The notes beneath the pieces were generated by a model. That model saw only the letters and a program-made list of their open reading frames with translations. It did no database searches and had not been told where the DNA came from. From assembly GCF_032854445.1 (NCBI RefSeq), contig NC_088300.1, positions 46,844,984 through 46,908,983 on the forward strand: 64,000 nucleotides of DNA, read 5' to 3'. The DNA comes from Liolophura sinensis (lineage: Eukaryota; Mollusca; Polyplacophora; Chitonida; Chitonidae). Position 1 is the first letter of the stretch. Each line of letters begins with the position of its first letter. Shown here one piece after another: positions 27,101 through 42,100 of the stretch. A program made the position numbers and the translations under genes.

Positions 27101-30100
27101 AGTCATTCTGAGACTTACGGTAGACAAATTGTATATATTGTTTTCTTTGTCTGTTGTATTGCTTCATCAATCCATAAACTTAACTCCTGTCATTTCATTA
27201 AAATATGGCATTATAGCTCAGTTGAATAAATGAATAAATATTTTTTTCAAATCAATATATAGAATAACATCTCTTCTACATGTAGCTGTGAAATACTGTG
27301 TTTCTTTAGATATTTGCTTTTTGGATAATGTGCTGTAACATGAAGAGAACCTTTTTTTTCTTTAGGCACAGGAAGTTTTGCAGTACATCTTATCACTCTT
27401 GTCCAGTCCATCAACACAACACTGTTTTCTGTGTCTGGTAACCATGGCAATGTGTGGCTAAGTGGAAAGGTGAATGTAACGAGTATCAATGAGTACAAGA
27501 TTGTGTTTGAGGCTGTCAAGGGGAGTAACTCCACCAGTGACATTGGCCTGGATGACATTAGGATAACTCCTGGTCTCTGCTCCTTGCAGATGACCCCCAC
27601 CCCTGCCACAGCCACTGCCACACCCACCCCAGGTAAGATCAATGTGAAGTCAGGCTCATACTAGGCTGGCATTACTAACATGTTCTTTCTGCTGTTGATT
27701 ACCATAACAGCCTGAAAAATGAGGTAAATGATCAAAGTCATTAACTTTTATGTGTTAGTTACGCATCTTTTTAATGGTTTTTCCTTTCTGCTGCAAGAAG
27801 ATCTCTAAATCTAGTTGATATCATGTCACAAACTTCCATGTCTTCATTAGGGTTCATGAAATTTTAGCAACGAATGTGCATCATTGTTATATTATAAATT
27901 GCAGAATTACCCCCCTTGTTTCTATCAGTAGGAGGAACAAGTTGTGTTTCCACTTTCACTTAGTATTTGCCTTTTAATGTTGGCAATTCTGCTTTGTTTA
28001 TGTTGGACTGGTATTAAATAATTAAAGTAGTGTTTTTCCTGAACTTCTGTGTGTACTTGGTGCAGATGTGAACATCTCTTTGGAATGATTTCAGCAACGA
28101 CATTTGCTTGTGATTTTGAGAATGGCTTGTGCAACTGGAAGCAGGATACCACTGAAAAGTTTGCCTGGGGTCTTATCAGTAACAAAGCAGCCGTCCGTAC
28201 TTTACCCAAGTATGACCATACAACCGATTCCTATCAAGGTAAGATATAATCAGCAGCAGATAGGCTGAATACACATTATTTGATTAGAATGATAGACAAA
28301 AGGATGGACTAAGTAAAATTAGTAAAGTATTGATCAGAGATTCTGCCCATATTTATTCCTGTGGTTGATCTTAGGTTTGTCTTGTGATCCATAAGAAAAG
28401 GGCCCTGGCTGTCTCAGTTGCAGTCATGCAAGTGAAAATTCTCAAGTATGATGATAAATACCAATCAAGTAAAAAAATTAAATTAATAAATGTTCACAGA
28501 AGTGAGGACACTCTGTATTTTTTCTGGTTAAAAACACTTCACATATTTTCCAAATTTTCATCCCCTTTTTTAGGTCACTATGTCTATGGGAGGACCTCGA
28601 GATCTGCTAACAGCTCTGCTCGTTTGCTAAGCCCCCACTGTACACCCCTGGGAGTGCTGCCTGACGTTCTGGTACTACATGAGCGGACAGGATGTGGATA
28701 CTCTTAATGTCTACCTCCAGCAGGGCTCTCTTGGGGACCCTGTTTTCACTCGCGATGTGTCTAAAGGAGCACAGTGGAACTATGCTCAGATAGCACTCCC
28801 CCAGCAGTCTGGTGCCCAGGTACATGTAACACCTATCCTTACATTTGTTTATTCTCTACAGCTGGACAGTTCAGGAAGGTTCATGCATATCCGATTTAAG
28901 GTTTCGGTCGAAATTAGGCAGGTGCCCTGGAGCTAGTAAAGTGACTGCAGCTGGTGTTTAGGTAGTGTGGCATCACAAGAAGTCTTTGCCACTCAAAACA
29001 CAGCTTATAATGTTGGAATAGCTCTTATTCAGTTAAAGATTACTTGTTTACATGATATATAATGTAAACTTTACAAAGAATTTGCTGTGTGTGAATATAA
29101 GGAAAAAATGTGAGATGCATTTCAGAGTAAGTTGCAGTTTGATGAATGGACCAAAATAACCAACCTTACAATTTGAACATTGATTGATTTTATTCACTGA
29201 AAAAAAATAATCTCAAAATGAAATGCTGTTATATCAGTTTTCAAGAGGTCTTTCTCTTGATGCTAACATCATCTTTACATTGGCTTTTCCTTTAATATGA
29301 TTATATCTGATGACAAGATTATTGCACCCGTCTCAGAAATAAATAAATTCCCATTTCCTGCTGTAATACATGGCCGACACTCCAAACAGTGAGACATATT
29401 GTTAATAGTCTATTATCCTGGTTTTGTTTTTGTGTACTCTATAAGATGACAATCTGTGGTTTGTTTTCATATATGACTATTTGTGTGTTATATCTTTTTG
29501 TCTGATCTTGCTGGCCGAGCAGCTGAGACTTGTTCAGTTCATAACAATGAGGTGATGTGTTCAATTCCAGCTCCTAGCTCCTGCTACAACTGTATATCAA
29601 GAAGTTTTTAGTTATCAGCCAGGTTTCACTCACCAACTAACTTGATTACTGTCAAGTAAAAACATCAGTTAAATAAATAAAAAATAACTTGTTGCAGATC
29701 GTGTTGGAATCTCGTGCTAATAAGAACTACAAGGGTGGAGTTGTTTCCCTTGATGACATCAGCGTCATATTGGACAAGTGCCCTGCCATGAGTAAGTCTG
29801 ATAGCTTTACCATGTCATAGACAGGGAATTTTTAGATTCGTCTGCTTTCATCCTTGTTGTCTTGGTGACAGTTAATAAGCAGTCGAGTGAACTAGTGGAA
29901 CTATTTGCATTGTCTCTGTATTTACTTATTGTTCTGTTTGTAGATATCTATCATTCTGTTTGTAGATACCTGTGACTTTGTTGGTAGATACTGTGACTTT
30001 GTAGATACCTGCGACTCTGCTTGTAGGTACCTATTGTAGATACCTGTGACTTTGTTCGTGGATACCTGTGACTTTGTAGATACCTGCGACTCTGCTTGTA

Positions 30101-33100
30101 GATACTTGTGACTTTGTTTGTGGATACCTGTGACTTTGTAGATACCTGCGACTCTGCTTTATGGTACCCGTGACTCTGCTTGTCTGCAACTCTGCTTGTA
30201 GATACCTGTGACTCTGCTGGTGGTGCAGTACATCTAGGTACCCCTGACTCTGTATTTACCTGTCAATCTATTTGTAGATACCTGTGACTTTGAGGAGGAT
30301 ACACTGTGTGGTTATCAGCAAGACCAGCAGGATGATGCTGATTGGACAAGAGCATCCCATAAAAACAATGGACCAGTCAATGATCACACATATGGAAGCA
30401 CATTAGGTACTGCATAACTTCAGATTTGTGTCATCCAGGTTTATGTAATATGGTGCCTACTCAGTTGACAGTTTGATTGCTGCCATGATCCTGCAAGTAA
30501 ATGTAGTCCACAACCTAATAAAGTTTTAAATTTTATTTCCTTATTCACATCAGCTCTAATAAGCTAGTTTGTTGTCCATATCTGTTCTGTGATAATGTTT
30601 ACCTTGATCAGTTCTCTTAATTGTTCATATCTGTTTTGTAATACATGTAATGATCTTTTGTTCATATCTGTTCTAGTAAACTGTTGTCGTGTTCACATCT
30701 GTTTTGTAATAATGCTCCTTAATTGTTCATGTCTGTTCTAATATACTATTCTCTTGTTCATATGTGTTGGTTATAAATGTTGTGTCCATTCAGTTTTATA
30801 AGTATATATGATCCCTTGTTCATATGTGTTTCACCTGTGAACTTTTTCTCCTGTTCTTTATGTACGCGCCACGATATGCCTGAAATATTATCAATGTGGC
30901 AATAAGACGTAATCATTCATTCCTTCCTTCCTGTTCCCAGTTGTATTTTTTCGTTCTCCTGTGCAGGTCACTACATCCTGTTGGACCTGTCCGCAGTGGA
31001 GGAAGAACAAGTCGCTCGTGTGTACAGCCCTGTGTACAGTCCTTCAGCCACACAGTGTATCACATTCTACTATCGCATGAGAGGCGACGACGTGGGCACT
31101 TTGAATGTGTATGTGTTCAGCAGTGGTCAGCTTGGGAAAGCTGTATGGTCACTGTATGGTGACCAGCTAGACATGTGGAATAAGGGTAGTGTGACGGTTG
31201 GCAGTGCTGACCCGTATCAGGTAAGTGTGATATAAAGCTCTTCAAAACTTAAGATACACGTGAGCTTAGTTTGAGACAAAACTCAGTTTATGGATACGGA
31301 TTTAGCCCTAGTCATTGATGACTGTACAACGTTTAAGACTGAACTGCTCACACATGAGTAATTCCATCTGTGCAACCCCTTGTTGCGTCCAGTACCCAAG
31401 CGCTTACGTCTGGATGCAGAAGTCAATTTGAGCTGGGTCTTAAGCCCTTGTCTATGCCAAGCGATGTCTTACTCTGGGTTTAAATGTCTGTCACCAACTT
31501 AATCTACCTTGATGTAACCCTTTATTCCACTACCATGTTACTCTTCGTCTATGACTTATACAGTCAGCCTGTATCTGCATCAGGTGTTTTCTGTAAGCAT
31601 ATTCCATTTGTGGATGGAATGATTTCTTTGGACTTTTGACATTCCTTCTAGGTTTTGGTCCTAGGATGTAAAATTCTGTTTGGTTGGTAATGTAGATGAT
31701 CTGAGTTCACTCAGACAAGAACTTTTGACAGGGATTGACCCCAGAGCACTACAGACAATGAGTGAGGATAACCTTCTCCATAGCTTACAGGCACTTTGAT
31801 TATTCCACATATCTTGACCACATTATTAAGCACGAATATGATAATTTATACACATTTTATCTACAGTGGACTCAATTTTGCTTGCTGTTTAGGTCGTGTT
31901 TGAGGCTGTAAGAGGCTCTTCAGAAGAAGGGGTCATTGCCCTTGATGACATTTTGCTGAATGAGGGTGAATGTCCACCTCTGGGGACATGTGACTTTGAA
32001 CTTAATCTGTGTGGGTGGTCACAGAGTAAAGATGACAAGTTTGACTGGGAAAGACTGCACGGGGCCAGTCCCACAGTTAACACAGGCCCTCGCTCTGACC
32101 ACACCCTGGGAAATGCAGAGGGTAAGATCTGCATGCATTAGAAAATGTATGACATTTATGGCGAATGAGCTAAACTCCTGCTGGCAAAACTGCATTTTTT
32201 GAAGCAAATAAATGTCATAAAATATTTCTGTTGAAATTTTTCTGTAGGGTATATCATTCCACCCTTCCAAAAAAGTTCAAAACACCTTTATAAAAGCAAT
32301 AGCACTGTCAGTATAGACAAAAATTACTAGTGACTTATTATTTATGCAACTGTAGGTGCATACCACATTAGCTACTTGGGGCCCAAATAATATCTAAAAT
32401 TTTATATCAAAGTAAGTCGTAAATGGATTCAACCCCAGGACTTTGTCTGATATCATGCTTGCAGCTAAATAGTATCTAAAAGTATATAGAGCACCTGAAA
32501 GATAAGTCTGGTGATGTTTTCATACACTGTTGCTATTAATGCTATTATGTAAAAAGTTGAAAAGGATTTTGATGATTCATAACCCTTTGCGTAGCCAGTC
32601 GCAAGGTTGTTGTGAATGGACAAATATAAGGAATGACAGCCGTGTTGTATGAAGGCACTTCCTGAGATGCATTGTCTCATTATTGAATGTCCTGTCACAC
32701 TGTTCCCAGTGTTGCATCATGCTGACTTGTTGCTTTAGAAATGTTTTTTGTACATCTAGGTACCTACATGCTGCTGGAATCCAGTTATCCCCAGCGTCCA
32801 AATGACACAGCTGTGCTGATATCTGAAGTTATCCCCCTTGACCAGGCCAGCCAGGGGTTCTGCTTCAGGTTTTGGTATAATATGTTTGGTGCTAATGTGG
32901 GCTCATTGGTTGTGTACATCAAATACAAGGACATGGACAAACAGAAGGTGTGGAGTAAGGTGGGCTCAGGCTTCCTAGCTTGGATCCAGGGAGAAGCCAA
33001 TATCCCCACCCCAGTAGACTCCTTTGTGGTAAGACTCTACCTGGTCAATCAGTATAAATATTAATAAAAATCAATATCTGAAAATATCAGCTCAAAATGA

Positions 33101-36100
33101 GTCTCGCATTTCTAGGAGTCATTATTTTATTTCTTTATAAAGTGTATATGTTAGTGTACTGTATAAAGGAAAGTTAATATCCCATTTTACTGCTGGCAAT
33201 CACATTAATTAAAGTCTACATATTGGTGTACAGCATTAAGGAAAGTTGATATCCCATTTTACTGCTGGCAATCACATTAATTAAAGTCTACATATTGGTG
33301 TACAGCATTAAGAAAAGTTGATGTCCGATTTTGCTGCTGACTTAAATTGAGATAAATTGTGCTTATAATTGCTTGTCATTGGTGCAGATATTGGTGGAAG
33401 GAACTGTTGGAAACGGAGTCACAGGTGATATAGCAGTGGATGATTTTGCTTTGGATTTTACTGGCTGTATTGAACCAGGTAACTTCATTATTATTATTAT
33501 TAAAGGTACTGTAGTATTGTTAAACTTATTTAACAATAGCAGTTAATATGACTGCTACTGGTTAACTACTGGTACAAGTCAGTGTATTCTAAAGGTTTAA
33601 TCATCCTGTGTATTATATCTTTAAGGCTGTGCAGGGTATAGCTCTTCTTCGCTTTAAGGTTTGCCTCATTATTTATTCATTCATTTGATCAGAGATTCGC
33701 ACTGTACTGAAGAATATATCACTTATACATCGATGGTCAGCATTATGATTCCTTCATTAAGGAAGGCTGAAACTTAATCTATTTCAGAGGGTCCACATTT
33801 TGTAAGCTGTGAGGATCCAGGAAGAAACAAAGTCCCCTCAACCCAATTCTGTGACTTTAAAGTTGACTGTCCGAATGCCCAAGACGAAGAAAATTGCGGT
33901 AATTATTTCTTCTCTACTCAGAGTGAATTGTTTTTTTGAATAAACTGTGGTGAACATTTTTCAGTGTCCAAGTGCATACATATTTTGAAAACACTTTTAT
34001 CCAAGTATGTCGACAAAATATGTACAATGTTTACTTTACACTCATTTAAACTTGACTTTAGATGTATTTCACACGTTTATGGAATTACAAACATATATCA
34101 GTGGAAGAACTGGATTGCAGAAAGCAAGGTATATAGAGTTGACATGGTGTTAGTCTCACAGGTCAATGTCGCCTGTGTCGGTGTGTCACATCAACTGTTT
34201 ATCATTACCACTTGTATCATTTTACCTGTGTCAGTATGTCACTTCACCTGTCTCTCATTGTACAGGGGACTGTGACTTTGAGGATGGGTTGTGTTCCTGG
34301 GAAGATCAAAGCACAGGAACCTACAAGTGGACTAGAGCTAGGAATCAAACAGTTATAGCCAACACGGGACCAGCATTTGATCATACATTAGCAGGAGCCA
34401 CAGGTACTGAATCCTCAACTTTGATAGACTCATATGGTTTGTTAACATTTATCTGGCTTTGGGCTATCTTTGTTAACCGAAATGAAAACTACTATTGCTT
34501 TTCTGTGTTACATTCCACTATCATTTAACTGATGCAAAATGTTATTTTGCAGTAAGTCACTAACTCAGTTTAATTTGACCACACTATGAAGTTTGTTCAC
34601 TTCATTACGCGTATCAGACACCATTTTCTATCTAATTGGTCGGGGGCCTCTATGGCTGTGTCCGTTAGCGTGCTAGCGAAGCATATTGACCCAGGAGTCT
34701 CTCACCAGTGCGGTCGCTGTGAGTTTAAGTCCAGTTCATGCTGGCTTCCTCTCAAGCCGTAAGGGGAAAGACCTGCCACCAACCTGCGGATGGTCGTGGG
34801 TTTCCCTCAGGCTCTTCCCAGTTTCCTCCCACCATAATGCTGGCCGTCGTCGTATAAATGAAATATTCTTGAGTACGGCATAAAACACCCATCAAATAAA
34901 TGAATAAATAAATTTCAGTGGTCTTAAATTGAATCATGATATTTACCTGGGAAATAGCAGTGAAAAGGTGTTCATTATCAAGGTTTACGGTATTTCACCT
35001 AAAATTTAGATTTTTTTTCAAGTGATGTATTTGCTTGATCCTGTTAAATTTATGCATCTTATAAAACCACTTTCCATTTTTTTGTGAATTTTGATTATTT
35101 TTAATCAGAGGTGTTGGCGACAAAAGTTTGATTTTGTTCTGCTTCTGAATGCGCATGTTTACGAGCCAGATTTTAGGTGAAAATATAGTACTTCACCAGG
35201 TTTCTAAACTACTCTACTTAGTTTGACTGCTGTTCCCATTATTTCTGCTCTGTATTTGTCTTGTTTTCAGGTTACTACATGTTCCTGGACGCCAACACTG
35301 GCAAGAACACTTTGAGCAGTTATGCAGAATTAGTAGGCAACCCACTTCAACCCTGCAGCTCCACTTGTCAACTTCAATTCTGGTATCACATGTATGGAAA
35401 AGGTAGGTGCTTTTAGCGATATAATTTATATCCATATTTATTTATTTGACATAGTTCTGTGGACTTAGTAGATGAATTGTTAGATGGTTCTCATGGTAAG
35501 AAGGTATTATATACCTACTACTGTAATTCTTCAACCTTTCCACATTTTTGCAAGGTGTTTATTCAAGCATATTGTGAAGGTATTATTCTGTGTACACTGA
35601 TAGAATTACACTCCTTGAGAAGCCCTGTAACTGGGCAATCGAAAAAATTTAGTTTTGTCTCCAAATTCAAATTTAAAATGTGCATAGATTGCAATGAAAT
35701 TTGCTCTTTCATATTCTAAAACATAGGGTAGCTGGTTTGGTACTTAACCAAAGAGGATGTCAGTATGATGTGACTGAGAAGCATGTCATGTCTGGCATGT
35801 CAGGTGTCTCCTCTATGGTGTGCTACATGTACCTAGCAGATGCTTTGTCAGTATGACAGAAATAATGTTAATAGTGAGGTTTAACTCCAAGAGAAGAAAG
35901 AAACAGAAAAAAACAGAAACTGCCTTTTAATTATACCAGCCTATTCAGTTTTTATTTTTAAAAATTAACTGTGGTGATGTATAATGTAATATTTGAACCT
36001 CTTATGTGCAAAGTTGTTGTTTTACATATTTTGACTGTAGGAATTGGCTACTTGAGCGTGATCATTTGGGAGAGTGGGAGATCAACGACTGTATGGGAAC

Positions 36101-39100
36101 TCCGCACTGATGGGGGAAATGTCTGGAGGCAGGCCACTGTGGACATTGGCCGCATCTCAAACACTTTTGAGGTAGATGGATGCCCTCAATACATTATGCT
36201 TATGCTTTACTTCTTTATGAACAGAGATGGATTGATTACATTAAATATACACAAAACTTAGATGAACAGTTCTTTCTAGGTTTGTCGTTGAATGCGGTAC
36301 TCAACATTCTTTCACTTATACATGTAAGATGGAGACCAACATTATGATGGGGGAAAACTGCAGAGTTTGCTGACAGAAGAGGAAGCCAGCATGAAATGGA
36401 TCTTACCCGCCTGGGTCATTGTGCTGCAATAACTGGCTAACCACTGGGCCACGGAGACCACATATTTTTCAGACAATACTGATATTGACAGATGTATTGC
36501 ATACATGAACATGTACGTCACTGACATACATGTACAGATTGTACTCTTGCAGTTCCACAGGAGCCTTTCCCCAATACAGTCACTGTGAGTTCAAGTGCTG
36601 CTCATGCCGGCTTCATCACCAGCAACCGGCAGATAGTCGTTGGTTTCCCCCAGGCACTGCCTGGTTTGCTCTCATCATAATGCTGGCCACCTTTGTATAG
36701 GTGAAATATTTTTGAGTATGGTGTAAGACACCAATCAAATAACATAGGTATGTCCATCACATTACTATGGGAACCGGCCTCGATGGATCAGTCCAGGGGC
36801 AGTATATCCAGGTTTAATCCTGGGTTGGGTCAATGTAATGGCGTGAGTGGGGCGGCTTACTTTGCCTTTGGTAAGTCATGTGAGTGGAGCAGCACTAGAT
36901 AAAAGAGGGGTGGAAATTCAGCCCTGCAACAAGGAGGCACATTACATGCACTCTAAGGACTTCTTCGCCATCATATGACTAAAAATTTCTAAGTAAGACA
37001 TTAAATCCCAGGCACTCACTCACTCACATTGCCATTAGGGAATTGATTGGCTGTCTTGATCTATAAATATGCATTTTGTTGTGGAGTTGTTTGTGAGATA
37101 TTGGTAATTAATGCTATAAGTCTCTTTGTTTTAGGTGGCCTTCCGTGGGAGACGTACCTTCAGTGTTTTGGGTGACATAGCTATTGATGATATCCAGTTT
37201 ATTAACTGTAACTTCCCACGTAAGTTTGGATTTATAATAACTAGTTATAAGTAACTAAGCAGTTAACATGGAGTTCAAATTTGCTTGTATATGCTGGTTT
37301 GCTTTTCCATCCTGTTTACATTTGATCACTTTATGTCATACTGTTGGCAGAATTTGTCAGTGTATTATTAACTACTAAACTTCATATACAGTGTATGCTA
37401 ATATTACAGTTTACAAGTTAAAGAACGATATTAGGTATGTTTTGTGTATATTATGTTGCACGATTGGTGAAGGCCGTGATTACCAACAGTGGGTCTGATA
37501 AAAAGTCTACAGAAATTTTATGGCCAATTAAAAGTTTTCTTCTGCTTTGCCTTTAGTGTCATAAAATTGGCATTAGTGTCAGTGTCATCTTGAGTGGTGA
37601 GCTGAAGCAGGACAGTTGTCAAATTTTGGAAAAGTCCTATGGCTAGAAAGGAAGTTTAATAATGTCAAGAACAGAAAATGGCCATTAGGTTACTTGTCCA
37701 TCTTTCGTCTATAGTAAAGTAAAAGGTAGTCAAAACTTGTAGTGTTTATATGACCTGGTGTTGTTTTGCTAGCGGTCCAGCCAACGTGCCTGCCCAGCCA
37801 GTTCCGGTGTGAGAGGAAGTCCTGTGTGCAGCAGGAGATGGTCTGTGACTTCAGCGATGACTGTGGTGATAACTCTGATGAGAAGAATTGTGGTAAGACC
37901 TTATCACAGTATTAAAATGTTTGAGAAGAAAGGGTAGTGAAATAGTATATATCTTACTTTATTTGTTTATTTCTTGGATTGGTTGTTAATACCAAACTCA
38001 AGAATGATGCAGTGGTGATCAAGTTGATGGCTACAGGGAACTGGCGCAGTCAGTGTAAATCACCACCTTTCATGATTTTCTGGACATACCTCCTTTCTGG
38101 ACAGTTACCATCTCAGCTGAACCAGCAGGTGCAGGATTTGAACATGAACCTGCTACCTCATTGGCCATGGCCCGACTTAGGCATAGAATAGAGAGGACAT
38201 TCCTTCTTGATTATATAATCTCTATCATTGACTAGAATCCAGACAGCCATAACAGTAATGCTGTAAGCTCAATCCAAACCTAAATTAGAATGTATATGTT
38301 ACATGTTTGTTCAAGACAGATAGATTCAAGTCTGTGATCTGATCCAGTGCCAGTTGGCTGAAGCAAACATAATACTTTAGCCGTTTTTTATAAACTTTGT
38401 TCTAATGATTGAACATGTATATGAAAAAACTTTTTTCTTATGCTAATATTAAAGCATTTTGCCCTTTTTTCAGCTTCTTATCCCGCTCGCTGTGATTTTG
38501 AGGAAAGCCTGTGCGACTGGTCACAAGATAAATCAGATGATTTTGATTGGTCAAGGAAGAGTGGCAGGACAATCACGTCAGGGACAGGCCCTACTAGAGA
38601 CCACTCCAGAGGAACTGGTACAGGCAAGTGACGAAAGAGAAAAGTTTTATAGCACATGTACATGAGATTTTAAAAAGTAGGTCTGTGTGGATAAGAAAGT
38701 GTTTGCATGGATATTTCAGGATAGCAGTCTTTTGGTGTTTGAACTATGGCATAACACCTTTAATATTCTAGTGGTTTATGCGTCTAATTGCCTCATCTCA
38801 ATTTTGATGACTTTGGAGTTTTTGAGTTTACTCAATAGGGGGTGGAGGATATCATAACAACAAGATCATAGTTTTGTGGCTAGCAGCTTCCTGTATTTCT
38901 AGCAACTCCTTGTATTTCTAGCAACTTTCTGTATTCCTTAGGTAATGGGAAAAGCTGTTCCAGTGCTTATGCTAGCAGTACCAGTATCTAGATCCAGGGA
39001 ATCCGAGTTCAAATCTCTTTATCACCCGCAGAGAAAATCCTTGATCCAAAACACATGATTACGATAAAAATATTTTGGTGCTCATACTAATATCTTTCTC

Positions 39101-42100
39101 AAGCTACTAGCAAGTGGTTTTATTTCAATCTGCTTAGGTTGTTGTTTTCGTGGCCTTGATTGCACACTGATCACAGATATGTCATGAAATATTTATTTAT
39201 TTGTTTAACTGGTGTTTTACGCCGTACTCAAGAATATTTCACTTACAAGATGGTGGCCAGCATTATGGTTGGAGGAAACCGGGTAGAGCCCGGGGTAAAC
39301 CCACGACTCATCCGCAGGATGCTGGCAAACATTCCCATGTACTGTCATGAAATAACTCTACACATATGATATATTGCCACTAAATAACAGTTAGTCTGAT
39401 GAACACTATGATGTGTTGAGACTATGCCTTGCATTACTACGAAACGTTTTACCAACAGTGCACATTATAATCCTTTGTCACATGGCTCTGTTGCAGGTCA
39501 TTACCTCTATATTGAATCGTCAAGTCCCAGGAAAAAGGGAGACAAAGCTCGATTGGTCAGTCCTACCTTCTCAGCTAGCTCAACCAGCCGGAAAAGGAGA
39601 GATACTTCGTCCATCTGTATGGTAAAACTCGCAATTTTGTGTCATGTCATTTGCTTGAAGTTTCAGTAAACTGTCAAGTGTTCAGGTTTTCTTCAAACTT
39701 CTTGGACCCATCCTGATTCAGGGTCAAATGCATTTTCTTCATATTAAGGGCAACCTTTCCTGCTTAAAATGATTCAGGCTAAATCTCATGAGGCTGTTGT
39801 TCATTCTTGCTTTTGCAATGAGGATATGTGGGCAAGCTGGTGAGATAGCTCTTATGTATTGTGAAGAGAACAGTGGTCCTTCGGACAATTTGTGTGCAAA
39901 CCGATAACTTACTTCTTATGTATTATAAAGAGAGTGGTCAGTCTGACTTGAGCTCAAGTCACCTTTGTGCAGGAAATGGTGCCCCATTGTCAATGCCTTA
40001 GACTAGTGAGATTTTATAGAGAAATAAAAAGTAGCCAGTGTAAAGCCCATATCTAAATTTGATCCCACAGGTGCGTTTGTTCTACCACATGTATGGAACA
40101 ACTATTGGATCTCTCAGTGTCTACACCAGAAACTCTATCAATGGACCGCTAAAGAAAATTTGGTCCAGGGTGGGGAATATGGGTGACTACTATGAGAGAG
40201 CAGACATCCAGATCTTTGAGTCCCAACCATTCCAGGTAAGAACATATGAGTGGTCTGACATATGACATTAGGTTTTCAAATGTTCATCAATGTTTTGCAG
40301 TTCCTCGGTGTGTTTTTTATCTTCTGTTTTTTTTGTTCAGTAAAACTGTGAGCTTAGGATGTGTGCCCAAACGAAATATAATTATATGGTAGTACACAAG
40401 TATGTCAGTGCACATTTGAAAATCAAATAAATTCAACTAATTGGCTTTCTTTTTATTGCAGGTTATAATTGAGGGTGTGGTTGGTGGTTACCTTGGCGAC
40501 ATTGCTGTAGATGACCTCTCGATGACACCTGAATGCAAGGTTATGACAGGTACTAAAACATTCTTGTTAGCAGAAAAAAGGGAGTTAATCCAGTAAAAAT
40601 ATAACATGGCTTTAAATGTGACATTTAAGTGAGTGAGTGCTTGGGGTTTAACATTAAAATGTGACATTTAAAGATCTGTTTACAGTGACTTCACACCAAG
40701 AGTAGTTACATTATCAAATACAGTACTGTAAATCTTCAACCTCTAAAGTACATTTTGTGGGGGGGGGGGGAGGGGGAGGGGATTCATGCATACAATTATT
40801 ATTAAAATGCTTTTATCACAGACGCTACAAGCTTCATAAATATGTACAAATCATTTCTCTACTCCCAATAATTCTATAAGAATGTTCCAAAATATTGGTT
40901 GCAGAGAAAAAATGGATGAAAAACGTGAAGAATTAGGGATCTTTACTTTTGGGGGAAAAAAACTGATAGAGAAATGTATTATTTGGTTTTCTGCACCAAC
41001 TTTCTACATGTCGTCGTCTTCAAGTAGTGCTGTTTTAGTTCATTATAAATCTGATTGCATAATACATGGATAAGCATGGTATTACTTATTCATTTTTTCC
41101 ACCTGCCCACAGATTGTCCAAGAACTATTCATGACAGTTAGGTTAATTAAAATACAGGTGGTATCAAACCAAAGCCATATAACACTTGTACATTAATCTA
41201 TGCTTCTACAGTTCCTCTGCCCTCTGGCTCCCCTCCTCCCTCGACCACACCCAGTGTTTGTAGGGGTGGCTATCAGTGTTCTGATGGGGCGTGTATTAAT
41301 CAGACCCAGGTGTGTGACTTCAGGCAAGACTGTACTGACGGGAGAGATGAACTCAACTGTGGTAAGTCAGCAGAAATCTACCTTTATATAGCTGGTGGAG
41401 AAAAGTGTTGGCCACAAAAGGTCTAAAATACAGCCAATATATATATTTATTTGTGTCTTACACTGTTTTTAAATCAACATTTAGATATATTGCTGCCCTT
41501 TAATTGATATAAATAAAGGAATATCACCCACAGAAATGCCTATAAAGTAGGACAAAACTCATGTTTTAGGGAATCTTTTGAAAAATGTATACATTTCCTT
41601 GTATTTTGAAATAAAGTGCATGTTCATTGTAAAATCACAGATTCATTTTGTGGACTGTGTCACCATTCTACTGAAGGGAATCTGCTCTTGCCGACAGGTA
41701 CTTGTACATTTGAGAGCTCTCAGTGCGGATGGACTGATGTCAGCAGTGGGAAGTACGAGTTTCACCTTTATAACGGGGTGTCACCTGGTCGGTACGGTCC
41801 AGCTACTGACCACACTCTGGGGAGCAACATTGGTCAGTTTTACAGATACATTCCTTAATATCTAAATAGTTTTTTAAAGACAAAAGCTTTGTTCAAATCA
41901 ATTTCTGTTAGTGATGACCTCATTCTGCATCTACATGCCATTTTGTACAGATAATGTGTGTAACAGTGTTACATGAGAAACAGGTTTAATATTTGTGTAA
42001 AGTAAAGAAAATATAAAACACAAACATTTTTTCATTGTGTATGTATTACCATGTGTGGCCTTGGTGACTCGAGCATTTGAATTAAGTGTTGATCTTTGAA

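Noticed and set aside
38617-38623. GT donor at 38618 for MAM18 exon A
   Set aside because: It keeps phase but gives a weak GTACAG site and removes residues conserved in MAM20; the GCAAGT six bases on fits better. Transcripts would decide.
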